DNA of 64,000 nt from Thiohalocapsa sp963704155 (lineage in GTDB: Bacteria; Pseudomonadota; Gammaproteobacteria; Chromatiales; Chromatiaceae): NCBI GenBank assembly GCA_963704155.1, contig CAVPHF010000043.1, positions 62,001 to 126,000 on the forward strand, given 5' to 3'. Shown here one piece after another: positions 34,131 through 42,688 of the stretch. Both the position numbers and the translations under genes were made by a program. The notes under the pieces were generated by a model. It did no database searches, was not told the DNA's origin, and saw nothing but the letters and a program-made list of their open reading frames with translations. Each line of letters starts with the position of its first letter. Position 1 is the stretch's first letter.

Positions 34131-34165
34131 TGAGGTCGCAGCTTGACTTGCTTGCTGCGACCTCA
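34131..34165 (+). terminator. Hairpin closing the apr-linked gene set
   Basis: A perfect 12-bp inverted repeat, TGAGGTCGCAGC (34131-34142) and GCTGCGACCTCA (34154-34165), with an 11-base loop. The stem is strong; the sequence after it is not U-rich. It lies 8 bp after the 53-aa gene and marks the end of the transcript begun at or after aprM. Confidence 0.78.
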
Positions 34166-34406
34166 GCGCCCGACGAATAGCCATAGTTGCAGGCCACCCG
34201 GCCGCCTTGAAGGGCCACGCGCAACGCCCGAAAATATTCCGCCCGAAAATATCCGCCAGTCCGCCTCAGTGACAATGCGACAGGTGCGCTGACAAAACCG
34301 CCCCAGCTACCACCCTAGTTACCACCGAGTAGCCCGGCACCGAAAGCCGGCCGCCAGCGTCCGTGCCGGACTAGGCAGGTCGGCTCGCGAGGCTCAACGG
34401 AGCCGC

Positions 34407-34748
34407 TCAGCAGGAGTGGTAGTAGTAGTCTGGCAGTCCGGCGATACGGCAGGCCTGCTTGCAGCCGCCGTTCGGGAACAGACTCTCGAGGTTCTTCCGG
34501 GTGCAGGTGACATGCTTGGAGACCTCGTGACCGATCTCGCGAACGATGACCTTCGGCGAAGGCGGCATGTCGTGGAAGGCGAAATACTCGCGCACGAAAT
34601 TGATCACCGACCAGTGGCAGTCAGTCAGTGCCAACCCTTCCTCCTCGGCCAACGCCACGGCCAAGTCGTTGTCCCAGTCGTAAAAACTTGCCAAGTGCCC
34701 CTTATTATTGAAGAGGACCTCGCGGCCGGCGATCTGGACAGCAGTCAT
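34407..34748 (-). CDS. DsrC-family protein with atypical Cys spacing
   Basis: 113-aa sulfur-carrier family protein. FLASFYDWDNDLAVALAEEE-type N-terminus, WSVINFVREYFAFHDMPPSP and GGCKQACRIAGLPDYYYHSC at the C-terminus are diagnostic. Canonical DsrC has two reactive Cys separated by ten residues, the second penultimate. Here Cys100 aligns with the first, but the next is Cys113, the last residue, with twelve residues between; an extra Cys96 precedes. So the C-terminal arm is longer, aromatic (DYYY) and unusual. GGAGGAG gives a strong ribosome site. It stands alone, away from any dsrAB. Confidence 0.9.
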   Translation of the reverse strand: MTAVQIAGREVLFNNKGHLASFYDWDNDLAVALAEEEGLALTDCHWSVINFVREYFAFHDMPPSPKVIVREIGHEVSKHVTCTRKNLESLFPNGGCKQACRIAGLPDYYYHSC

Positions 34749-34954
34749 CTGTGTACTCCTCCACCCTTAGGTGGCGATCTTCTGTGGAACGGGAAACGGT
34801 GACCCGAGTGGAATCCTGGCGGGCCCCGGCTCCTCTATTGGTTTATTAGCTAGTCCTTGAACAGGGCATTTCGCCTGTGTCAAGGAAATATAGCGCGATA
34901 ACGAGAACTCGTGTGTCGAAAAAATAGACCTGGATCAGCCAATGGCGAATTCGC

Positions 34955-35431
34955 CTACCAACTCGACGCGCCCTCGGCCACGCCCTTGAGCATATCGGCT
35001 ACTTCGCGCATCACCGCGCTGCGCGCAGTCTCGGCGTCGGAGATCAGCCGGTGCACGACATGGGTCGTCCCGGGCTGGTCGGGCAGCGTGTAGACCGAGA
35101 CGATGAACGGGCAGTTGACGATGCGGTTCGGATCCTCCGCGGTCATCTTGCGCGAAAGCACCGCGCTGCAGAACTCCACTGAATGGGCGTTCTTGTAGAT
35201 CTGCTCGTCCATTCCGAGATCCTTGCCGGTTCGCTCGAGCATCTCGTCCATGTGCATGACGTTGTTGATGTACATGCCGCGCTCTTCGATCGCAAGCTTG
35301 AGCGCATCCATCACGTCCTCAAAGCTGCTGTCGCTCTCGTAGACGACGTATTCGTCCGCCATCAAGCTGAAGCTGGCTAGGGTGATGACGATGCACGCGG
35401 CGCCGGCGCGCCACAAGGACTGGCTGATCAT
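34955..35431 (-). CDS. Exported DUF302 family protein
   Basis: 158 aa from ATG 35431. Signal peptide about 1-25 (WRAGAACIVITLASFSLMA). The mature part SDSSFEDVMDALKLAIEERGMYINNVMHMDEMLERTGKDLG is the DUF302 pattern, ending with CPFIVSVYTLPDQPGTTHVVHR. DUF302 proteins are often found near sulfur-oxidation genes but have no proven activity. Two Cys in the mature part (EFCSAVL and NCPF) may form a disulfide. Start chosen because longer readings lack a signal peptide. Confidence 0.85.
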   Translation of the reverse strand: MISQSLWRAGAACIVITLASFSLMADEYVVYESDSSFEDVMDALKLAIEERGMYINNVMHMDEMLERTGKDLGMDEQIYKNAHSVEFCSAVLSRKMTAEDPNRIVNCPFIVSVYTLPDQPGTTHVVHRLISDAETARSAVMREVADMLKGVAEGASSW

Positions 35432-35659
35432 TCGCCGAACTCCTCTCCGGTGGTGATTGCGTAGGACCATCGCAGCGGCGGCCGCGACGGAATTCGAGGC
35501 AGGCGCAAGATAAAGATTGCGGCCGCGCCCTGTGATATGACCGGCCACTGCCCGATGTGCAGCGCGCGGCCTGGTCAGCCAACACAAATGAACACAAATT
35601 CCGCCGCGCGCGGCGGAACGATGGCGATCGCGAGATCGGCTTGTGTCAGTGCTGTGCTG

Positions 35660-36169
35660 TCAGTACTGATCCATTGGCCGGAACGCGGGCGCTGATGGCC
35701 AGCCCTCGGCCGAACCGGCTGCTCCAGGCGCGGCCGAGGGCATCTGCGGCGCCGCTTGGCGGCTCTCTAGCTGCTCGATGCGCCGCTGCAACGCCTCGAT
35801 CTGTTGATCCTTGGCATCGGAGGCGCTTTCGGCGGCCGCGGGTGCCGTCGGAGCAGCGTAGCCGGGCGCGATCCCAGGGGCATAGCCGCCAGGGGCATAG
35901 CCACCGTAAGGCCCGCCGCCATAGCCATAGCCTGGCGCGCCATAGCCGCCGTAACCGGGGAACCCATAGCCGCCATAGCCCGGCCCGCCCCACGGGCCGC
36001 CGTAGGGACCATAGCCGTCATAGGGACCATCGTAGTAGTCGTCATCGTTATTGCCGCCCATCCAGCGACCAGGATTGAACATATCGCCAAAGTTGATGGC
36101 GTGCGCGACGGGCGCAAGGGTAACGGCGGCGGCCAGCGCCAGCGATGTGGTGACGGTACGCAGTGTCAT
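35660..36169 (-). CDS. Sulfur-globule-type structural protein with C-terminal coiled coil
   Basis: 169 aa from ATG 36169. A signal peptide (TSLALAAAVTLAPVAHA) is followed by FGDMFNPGRWMGGNNDDDYY and a long Gly/Tyr/Pro-rich repeat region (GPYGGPWGGPGYGGYGFPGY and similar, about residues 48-110), as in the envelope proteins of intraperiplasmic sulfur globules. Beyond that, residues about 120-150 (DAKDQQIEALQRRIEQLESR) form heptads of a coiled coil, then an Ala/Pro-rich tail. The coiled coil is not in the small classical Sgp proteins and could drive oligomerisation. A single gene, with a 180-bp gap to hypB. Confidence 0.82.
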   Translation of the reverse strand: MTLRTVTTSLALAAAVTLAPVAHAINFGDMFNPGRWMGGNNDDDYYDGPYDGYGPYGGPWGGPGYGGYGFPGYGGYGAPGYGYGGGPYGGYAPGGYAPGIAPGYAAPTAPAAAESASDAKDQQIEALQRRIEQLESRQAAPQMPSAAPGAAGSAEGWPSAPAFRPMDQY

Positions 36170-36352
36170 TGCCACGATGGGTTGTCCTCTATCGATATTG
36201 TTCTTTCGGTGTTGGTCAGGCGGTCGCACCCCAATGACGCCCCGATGACGTTGGGCGCACGAATACGAGAGGTCGCGGACCGCGATCCAAAGAATACTAC
36301 AGTGGCGAGCGCTTGGCAGCCGTGCGAACCTTGCGCGGCGCCGGTTTAGGCT

Positions 36353-37288
36353 TTAGTCACCGTGCGCGTGGGCGTCGCCCGACGCATGACCATGATGATG
36401 GTGACCATGACCGTCCGTATGCACATGATCGTGCGCATGGTGGTGGTGATGCGCGGCAACGCCGGCACCCTCGGGTTCATGCAGCAACGCGCCATCCGAC
36501 TGGATTGCCGGATGGAGTGTCTGCCCTCGTTCGACCCGCAGACGCTGTGCCGACACCTCGGCACGCAGCCAGTCCAACCAAGGCCCGATGCCCTCGGTGC
36601 CGCGACGAGCGGAGAGATGCTCGAACGGCGCCGTACTGGCGAGATTGCGCAGGAAACCCTCGGCGCGCGCCGGGTCGAAGTCATCCAGGTATGCCAGCAG
36701 ATCGGCCTTGGTCAACAGCACGATATCCGCGGCGCGGAAGATGACCGGATACTTGGCCGGCTTGTCGTCGCCCTCGGGCACCGACAGCAAGGTCACATTG
36801 CGGTGCTGGCCCAAATCGAAGCTGGCCGGGCACACCAGGTTGCCGACATTCTCGATGAATAGGATGTCGATATCCCGGAGGTCGAGCCGATGCAGCGCGT
36901 CGTGCACCATGTGCGCGTCCAGATGACAGGCGCTCCCGGTGGCAATTTGGATAGCCTCGACTCCCTGCGCCCGGATACGCTCGGCATCGTTCTCGGTTTC
37001 CAGGTCGCCCTCGATGACGGCGATGCGCAGATCGTTTCCGATAGCGCGGATGGTCGCCTCGAGCAGACTCGTCTTACCGGCCCCCGGAGACGACATCAGG
37101 TTCACGGCGAGCACGCCATGGCTGTCGAAGTGGAAGCGGTTGTGTGATGCCTGCAGATCGTTTTCGCTGAGCAGGCTCTTCAGCACCTCGACGGCCGCTC
37201 GCCCGTCGCTGGTCTTGGCATGTTTGCCGTCCGCGCGCACCAGGTGTTCGTTGCCCGGCGTAATATTGCAGCCGCAGGTCTCGCACAT
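36353..37288 (-). CDS. hypB: Hydrogenase nickel incorporation GTPase HypB
   Basis: 311-aa GTPase that delivers Ni to [NiFe]-hydrogenase with HypA. N-terminal CETCGC metal motif (2-7), P-loop SSPGAGKTSLLE (66-77), AVIEGDLETENDAERI, the Cys-His metal site GSACHLDAHMV, IENVGNLVCPASFDLG and LLTKADLL are all present. Unusually the His-rich nickel store is at the C-terminus (about 278-311, runs of HHHHH and HGHHHH) whereas family members that have one carry it near the N-terminus. Normal core length. hypA lies 171 bp upstream on the same strand; no hydrogenase genes are in the window. Confidence 0.96.
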   Translation of the reverse strand: MCETCGCNITPGNEHLVRADGKHAKTSDGRAAVEVLKSLLSENDLQASHNRFHFDSHGVLAVNLMSSPGAGKTSLLEATIRAIGNDLRIAVIEGDLETENDAERIRAQGVEAIQIATGSACHLDAHMVHDALHRLDLRDIDILFIENVGNLVCPASFDLGQHRNVTLLSVPEGDDKPAKYPVIFRAADIVLLTKADLLAYLDDFDPARAEGFLRNLASTAPFEHLSARRGTEGIGPWLDWLRAEVSAQRLRVERGQTLHPAIQSDGALLHEPEGAGVAAHHHHHAHDHVHTDGHGHHHHGHASGDAHAHGD

Positions 37289-37459
37289 GATCCTCTCCGA
37301 TTGGTCAACGGTCGCTGGCAGACCTAACTGTTCAATGGTGGCAGCGAAGGGTTACCACGAAGTCCGCGAGCCGGCGCTTTGGCCTCCGAACTCCGCTCCA
37401 TCCGCAGTGCCCGCCGCCCTCGGCCCTTCGCCCAACTATAACAGCCCACCGGAAACAGA

Positions 37460-37837
37460 CTACCCAACGCCCTCTGGTGGCAATCCGGCGTCCGGAATGC
37501 GCAGCTCCAAGTTGGCCAGCAGCATCTCGTCTCCGGCGATCAGACTGGTACGGTAACCGCCGCAGTCCGCGCACAGCAAGCGGTTCGGCTGCGCATCGGT
37601 CTCGGCGCCGCAATCGTTGCAGCGCACCCGCACCTGTGCCGGCTCGATGTCGAGTACCGCATGTTCGGCAATGGTACCCGCCGCCGCCAGCGGATAGGCA
37701 TTGGCGAGCAACGGCCCCTCTACCCCGGACAAGGGCCCGATACGCAACAGGATGCGCTCGACACGGTCGGCCCCATGCTCGCGCGCGATGCGCTCGACCT
37801 GGTCGAGCAGCGACAGACAGACAGAGAGTTCATGCAT
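37460..37837 (-). CDS. hypA: Hydrogenase nickel incorporation protein HypA
   Basis: 125 aa. Begins MHELSVCLSLLDQVERIARE, where His2 is the nickel ligand of the MHE motif. The zinc site is CNDCGAETD and CADCGGYRT (two CxxC pairs). Ends in LLANLELRIPDAG as in the family. Precedes hypB and acts with it in Ni insertion. Confidence 0.96.
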   Translation of the reverse strand: MHELSVCLSLLDQVERIAREHGADRVERILLRIGPLSGVEGPLLANAYPLAAAGTIAEHAVLDIEPAQVRVRCNDCGAETDAQPNRLLCADCGGYRTSLIAGDEMLLANLELRIPDAGLPPEGVG

Positions 37838-37915
37838 GCATTGACCTCGCCAGCTGGCGGTCGTGGTCGGTCAGCGACGTCGCGGCATGCGGCGACACTG
37901 TGGTTGTTTAGAGGA

Positions 37916-37988
37916 GGGCCGAGGGCCGAGCGCCGAGCGCCGAATTACGCGGGCCCTTGGCCCTTGGCCCTTGGCCCTTGGCCCTTGG
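37916..37988. repeat. Heptanucleotide tandem repeats
   Basis: Four 7-bp units (GGGCCGA twice, GCGCCGA twice; 37916-37943) and, after 10 bases, five exact CCCTTGG units (37954-37988). The second array is near-complementary in style to the first (GGCCCTTGG against CCGAGGGCC), so they could pair. Lies between hypA and the convergent-side lipoprotein gene. Likely slippage-prone minisatellite. Confidence 0.75.
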
Positions 37989-38055
37989 CCAGTATCAGCA
38001 CCAATACGCCAGTCACACAAAGCACGCTAGACGCCATACCGCGCCGCAACATGCG

Positions 38056-38610
38056 CTAGAACACAACCCCGACACCGCCACCGCTCCAGCCGCTGCCGGC
38101 GCCGACCCCGATGCTGATCCAAGGCCGTGTGCGCGCCGCCGCGTCAGCGCCGCGGTTTGGCCAGAGCATCGGGTTGGCATCCTCCAGCACCGGGAACCGA
38201 TAATCGGCATCGCCGATGCGGCCTTCGCTCGTCGCGATGATGCGGCCGCTGGCCGTGATCTCACGGCCAGCCCTGAGATCCGCGGTCTCACGATAGCCGG
38301 GGCTGCGCACGATGAAGCGTCCCAGCGGCTCATCGCCGGTGCGTGGCCGTCCGCACGCATCGAGCGGGTAGGCGAGCACCTCCAGATCAGTGGAGTCGGC
38401 CAGATTGCGGCTACTGATCAAGGTGCCACCCCAGGTCATCGGCTGGCCGATAAAGGCATCGCTGGCCGCGGCAACCGCCGGCGTAACCAAACGATCGCCG
38501 ACTGGTTTTCGGCAGGCGCTCGGACTGCTCGCGCAACCCGACACCACGAGCCCAAGCAACAGCGCCGGGAGCAGCAGACAAAGACCGCGATTGGCATAGC
38601 TGGGCATCAT
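38056..38610 (-). CDS. Slp-family outer-membrane lipoprotein (copy 1)
   Basis: 184 aa. Lipobox LGLVVSGC places the lipidated Cys near residue 25. The Slp pattern follows: QPMTWGGTLISSRNLADSTDLEVLAYPLD, then GRFIVRSPGYRETADLRAGREITASGR and DYRFPVLEDANPMLWP. Ends in a Gly-rich tail (VGAGSGWSGGGVGVVF). Slp-type proteins are stress or starvation lipoproteins of the outer membrane. 108 bp downstream of its paralogue. Confidence 0.88.
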   Translation of the reverse strand: MMPSYANRGLCLLLPALLLGLVVSGCASSPSACRKPVGDRLVTPAVAAASDAFIGQPMTWGGTLISSRNLADSTDLEVLAYPLDACGRPRTGDEPLGRFIVRSPGYRETADLRAGREITASGRIIATSEGRIGDADYRFPVLEDANPMLWPNRGADAAARTRPWISIGVGAGSGWSGGGVGVVF

Positions 38611-38718
38611 GGGAACCGCCTTCTGAACACCTAGCGATTGTAGCTCGGCGACAAGCCGAGCAGGAGGAGGACGGCAGCAGTAAAAAAAGGCCCGGCGCCA
38701 TTGGCCGTGAACCCTGCA

Positions 38719-39264
38719 CTACCAGGGGCCATACCAGGGGCGGTAAAACGGGCCATAGACCGGACCGTACCAGGGACCAAAGCCACCGTATCCATAGCCC
38801 CAGGGGTAGCCATAGGGATAAGGCCCGGGAAGCGGGTCCGGCTCCGGCCAGAGATAGCGGCTGTCGGCAGCAACTACCGGATACTGGTACGGAAACTCGC
38901 CGACATCGCGCGTGACAAGTTCCACAACCGGGCCAACGGCCGTCAACAGGCGCTCTGCCGGGTACTCGGCCGGGTCGACGAAACCGCTCAGCCGGGCAAT
39001 AAAACGCCCCGCACCCTGCGCCTCGGCAAGAGGCTCGCCGTCGTTGCCCAGCGGCCTGGCGAGCACCTCGATCTCTGTGCTGTCGGCCAGATTTCGCACC
39101 GCCAGGATACTGCCGCCCCAACGCACGCGCTGGCCCAGATGCGCCTCCGGTGACTGCTGCACCTCGCGAACCGTCGGCGCCTTGGGTATCGGGTCGCGGA
39201 CCGCTGGCGGCACGGTCGATGCGCAGCCGCCAGCTATCAGCACAGCGATAAGGATGTGGACCAT
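38719..39264 (-). CDS. Slp-family outer-membrane lipoprotein (copy 2)
   Basis: 181 aa from ATG 39264; lipobox LIAVLIAGGC. Core QRVRWGGSILAVRNLADSTE, IEVLARPLGNDGEP and RFIARLSGFVDPAEYPAERL parallels copy 1. The C-terminus is Pro/Tyr/Gly/Trp-rich (YPWGYGYGGFGPWYGPVYGP), unlike copy 1. Upstream of copy 1 on the same strand, probably one operon from tandem duplication. Confidence 0.88.
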   Translation of the reverse strand: MVHILIAVLIAGGCASTVPPAVRDPIPKAPTVREVQQSPEAHLGQRVRWGGSILAVRNLADSTEIEVLARPLGNDGEPLAEAQGAGRFIARLSGFVDPAEYPAERLLTAVGPVVELVTRDVGEFPYQYPVVAADSRYLWPEPDPLPGPYPYGYPWGYGYGGFGPWYGPVYGPFYRPWYGPW

Positions 39265-39595
39265 TCGCGGCACCCGCAAGAACGCCACCGAACGCGCTCC
39301 AGTCCTGCCGCGCCTAAGCGCTCTTTGATCCATTATTGCCAACCGCACCTTGGCCTTCGCGACTAAATGCTCGCAATCCGATTCATCTCGGTATCACAGC
39401 ACAGTTGAGCGGTGTATGCATTGCCCAGCCGCAACACCTGAGTCTAGGCGCCGATGGTCGTGTCGTCGCAAAAGCAGCGCAGAAAGGTCGGAGTTTCGCG
39501 TCATGTTTTCGGTGCTCCGGTGCTATCGATAAAGGCAGATGCGCAATCGGTGCGCATTGGCAAACCTCGATCGCAACGCGAACGGAGCGAAACTC
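39265..39595. other. 331-bp region between divergent slp and rhodanese genes
   Basis: No gene supported. It must hold the promoters of the minus-strand slp pair and the plus-strand rhodanese. No clear operator was seen. Confidence 0.4.
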
Positions 39596-40570
39596 ATGAA
39601 AGCGAAGCTACCAAAAGTCCAACTGTTGATGTTCACGATCCTGTCGACGCTGTCGGCGGGGCCATTATCAGCCGCGCCGACGAGCGCGGCCCTAACCGAT
39701 GCCGCGGGGCCGTTGATTGATTCCGCACGGCTGCAGACCATCGCCTGCGAGCCTGGAGTCGTAGTGCTCGATGTCCGCAGTGAGAAGATCGACGGCCAGT
39801 CGAGCGCCGACTACGCCCGCGGACATGTTCCGTGCGCCATCCACAGTGACTATGTCGAGGGCGGGTGGCGCGCCAAGGTGGATGGCGTGCCGGGCATGTT
39901 GCCGTCGGTGCAGCAGCTCGAGGCGCTGATTGGCGGGCTCGGTATCGACAACGACAGCCAGGTAGTGATCGCCCCGCTGGGAGTAGATGCCAAGAGCATG
40001 GCCGGCGCCGCTCGGGTCTATTGGACCTTCAAGGTGCTGGGGCATGATCGGGTATCCATCCTCGACGGCGGCACCGAGGGCTACGCCGCGGACCCGTCGC
40101 GTCCGCTGGAGCAGGGGGAACGTACCCCGGAGCCGAGGGCATTTACGGCGCAGCTGCGCCCGGAGATGCTGGTGTCCGAGCAGGAGTTCGCCCGCGCGGC
40201 GCAGACGGATGGGCTGCTGGTGGACTATCGGCGCCAGGATGAGTTCTCCGGGCTGAACCGCAACGCCAAGACCGCGCGCGCGGGCACCGTGGCCAATGCG
40301 CGCAACATCCCGCTGGAGTGGCTGACCCGCGACAACGGTGGCTATCTGCGCTCGCGTCAGTCGCTCGAACAGGTCTATGGCCTGGCGGGCGTGCCATTGG
40401 ACGCGGAGCAGATCGCGTTCTGCAACACCGGGCACAACTCCAGCCTGGGTTGGTTCGCGGCCCATGAGATCCTCGGCAACCAGTCCGTGCGGCTGTACGA
40501 CGGGTCCATGGCGCAATGGAGCCGCAATGCCGCACTGCCGATGTCGCGCCCGGTCGCCGTGACCGACTGA
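39596..40570 (+). CDS. Periplasmic two-domain rhodanese (thiosulfate/mercaptopyruvate sulfurtransferase type)
   Basis: 324 aa from ATG 39596. Signal peptide LLMFTILSTLSAGPLSAA. The first rhodanese domain (VVVLDVRSEKIDGQSSADYARGHVPCAIH; ILDGGTEGY) lacks a catalytic Cys; the second (LLVDYRRQDEFSGLN; AGTVANARNIPLEW) has the active-site loop AFCNTGHNSSLGW with Cys at the expected place. ARGHVPCAIHSDY resembles SseA-type enzymes. Likely transfers sulfane sulfur in the periplasm, in keeping with the sulfur-oxidising context. Confidence 0.9.
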   Translation: MKAKLPKVQLLMFTILSTLSAGPLSAAPTSAALTDAAGPLIDSARLQTIACEPGVVVLDVRSEKIDGQSSADYARGHVPCAIHSDYVEGGWRAKVDGVPGMLPSVQQLEALIGGLGIDNDSQVVIAPLGVDAKSMAGAARVYWTFKVLGHDRVSILDGGTEGYAADPSRPLEQGERTPEPRAFTAQLRPEMLVSEQEFARAAQTDGLLVDYRRQDEFSGLNRNAKTARAGTVANARNIPLEWLTRDNGGYLRSRQSLEQVYGLAGVPLDAEQIAFCNTGHNSSLGWFAAHEILGNQSVRLYDGSMAQWSRNAALPMSRPVAVTD

Positions 40571-40760
40571 GGAGTGCGGCGAGGCCGCGGAGCGACGTTG
40601 CTCAATCTCCGCATTCCTTCCCGCGGGCCAAGCGAGCCTAGCGCTCAGGGCCGGGGCTGGGGGCTGCGGGCTGGGGGCCGATGTAACGCGCGTTTGGGCC
40701 ACGGTGGCGCTAGGCCCCAGGCGCTTGGCCCTCGGCCTTTGGACCGCGGACAGCGGTCTG

Positions 40761-42494
40761 TCATTCGATGCCCGCCTTGCGCAGATCGCCGATCAGGCGT
40801 TCCTGATACTTCGGGTCGCGAATGGGGTAGACGGTCTTGACGTACTCCAGCGTGAAGCCCGGATTCAGGGCCATCAGCTCGGCCGCCTCCCATTGTGCCT
40901 CTTCGATGCGGCCCGACCCGGCATAGGCCGCCGCCAGCCATAGCCGCAGCATCTGATAGGTCGGGTTCATCGGAATGGCCGGCTCCAGGTCGGCGATGGC
41001 GCTCGGATAATCGCCCAGGGAGTAATGCAGCGCGCCACGCACTAGACGGTATATCGACGGCAGCGTCGGATTGAGCCGCACCGCACGCTCCATCTCGTCC
41101 AACCCCTCGGCCGGTCGTCCGGCGTAGTGCAACACGAAGGCAAGCAAGGCATAGGCGTCGGCATAGCCGGGCGACAATGCGATGGCCTGCTCGGCCTGAC
41201 GGACGGCCTCGGCATAATCTCTGCGGTAGAGGGTGATCTGGCTGCGGACAAAGTAGATCTGCGGCACCTTGGGGTCCAGTTTTGCGGCCTGGTCGATCAA
41301 GGCGGCGGCCCGCTCCATCGCCCCCCGCGCGCTGGGTTCCCAACCATCGACCGCGTCGCGGGAGTAAGCCAAGGCCAAGGCCGCATAGGCCCGCGCGAAC
41401 CCGGGATCCAGCTCGATGGCGCGGCGATAGTGATCCTTGGCGAGTTCGTTATCCTGAAACGAGCGCCGACCATAGTGATCGTTGCCTTGCAACAGCTCGT
41501 CGTAGGCCGCGACGCTGGCCTCATGGTTGCGCGCCAGGCGCCGTTGGTCGGCCGGGGCCAGCTCGACCTGTAGCGCGGAGACGATCTGAGCCGTCAACTC
41601 GTCCTGGATGCGAAAGACGTCGGTGAGCCGACGGTCGTAACGCTCGGCCCACAGGGTGCGCCCGTCATGGCTGTCGATCAAACGGACATTCAGCCGCAGT
41701 TGGTCGCCCTCCCGGCGCAGATTGCCCCGCAGCAGAAAACGCACGCCGAGCGAGCGGCCGATGGTGCCCGCCGGTTCCGTGCTGTCCTGATAGGCAAACG
41801 CCGAGTTGCGGGCGACCACCAACAGACCGGAGACCTTGGATAGGTCGGTGATCAGGTCTTCGGTGATGCCGTTGGCAAAGTAGTCCTGGGAGGGATCATC
41901 GGTCGGATTGTCGAACGGCAGCACGGCGATCGAGACGCGCTGCGCTGACTCCGACACTTGCTCCTTTACACCTGGCGGCGACCGAACGAGATAAACGGCG
42001 ATCAACGCAACCAGCAGCAACAGGGCCAGCAGACCTGCCGTCGGCACAGGTGCGCGGCGGCGGTGTTTCGCCGCGCTCGGCGCGCGTTCGGTTGTTACCG
42101 GATCGGTGGTCTCCGGGATGGGGCTCTGCCCGACATCGGGTTCATCGACAGGTCCGACATCCGCGATCAACCGGTAGCCATGTTTGGAGATGGTCTCGAT
42201 GATGCGCGGCGCCCGGGAGTCGTCGCCAAGGGCACGTCGCAATTTGATGACGGCGTTGGTGACCGCGTCGTAGCCCACCACCATGCCAGTCCAGACGCCG
42301 GATTCCAGGTCGTCGCGCGACACCACCCGGCCGCGATGGCGGGCCAGGTAGACGAGCACGCTCATCACCTTCGGTTCCAGTCGCACCTCGTCGCCGTCGC
42401 GCAGCAGTCGGTTGGCAGGCGCATCGACGATCCAGTCCGCGACCAGGAACGGCTCGTCGGGGCTCGGAGACCAGGGGAGGTCATCGTTTCCCAT
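40761..42494 (-). CDS. Membrane-anchored winged-helix protein with TolB-like and TPR domains (CadC-like)
   Basis: 577 aa from ATG 42494. Residues about 20-115 are an OmpR/CadC-type winged helix (EVRLEPKVMSVLVYLARHRGRVVSRDDL; VTNAVIKLRRALGDDSRAPRIIETISKHGYRL). A membrane segment (AGLLALLLLVALIAVYLV) follows, then the FlgO/TolB-like domain RVSIAVLPFDNPTDDPSQDYFANGITEDLITDLSKV, and about seven TPR-like repeats to the end. Such one-component regulators sense periplasmic signals and bind DNA directly. The target is unknown; the closest genes are the rhodanese and a small exported protein. Confidence 0.9.
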   Translation of the reverse strand: MGNDDLPWSPSPDEPFLVADWIVDAPANRLLRDGDEVRLEPKVMSVLVYLARHRGRVVSRDDLESGVWTGMVVGYDAVTNAVIKLRRALGDDSRAPRIIETISKHGYRLIADVGPVDEPDVGQSPIPETTDPVTTERAPSAAKHRRRAPVPTAGLLALLLLVALIAVYLVRSPPGVKEQVSESAQRVSIAVLPFDNPTDDPSQDYFANGITEDLITDLSKVSGLLVVARNSAFAYQDSTEPAGTIGRSLGVRFLLRGNLRREGDQLRLNVRLIDSHDGRTLWAERYDRRLTDVFRIQDELTAQIVSALQVELAPADQRRLARNHEASVAAYDELLQGNDHYGRRSFQDNELAKDHYRRAIELDPGFARAYAALALAYSRDAVDGWEPSARGAMERAAALIDQAAKLDPKVPQIYFVRSQITLYRRDYAEAVRQAEQAIALSPGYADAYALLAFVLHYAGRPAEGLDEMERAVRLNPTLPSIYRLVRGALHYSLGDYPSAIADLEPAIPMNPTYQMLRLWLAAAYAGSGRIEEAQWEAAELMALNPGFTLEYVKTVYPIRDPKYQERLIGDLRKAGIE

Positions 42495-42688
42495 AGCAGG
42501 CAACTCTACACGCTGCGGCAGAAAAAGCGGCGGAAACACGATGGTCGTGGTTTCGGCGTGTTTCCGTCGAGATTTTCAGCGCGGCGAGGCCGAAGCTTAG
42601 GACAGGCCGAAGCGGGTCTGTTTTCAAGAACGACCCGAACGCCTCGGCCAGTGCGAAATCCTTGTCGAACATTCCGAAGAGGTCGATT

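Noticed and set aside
34131..34165. tRNA or small structured RNA after the 53-aa gene
   Set aside because: Single perfect hairpin without a cloverleaf; best read as a terminator.
36313..36862. Plus-strand frames antisense to hypB
   Set aside because: Shadow frames of the His-codon-rich hypB 3' end.
38411..39121. Long minus-strand frame across both slp genes
   Set aside because: Out of frame with two well-supported lipoproteins; Arg/Gly/Cys-rich translation.
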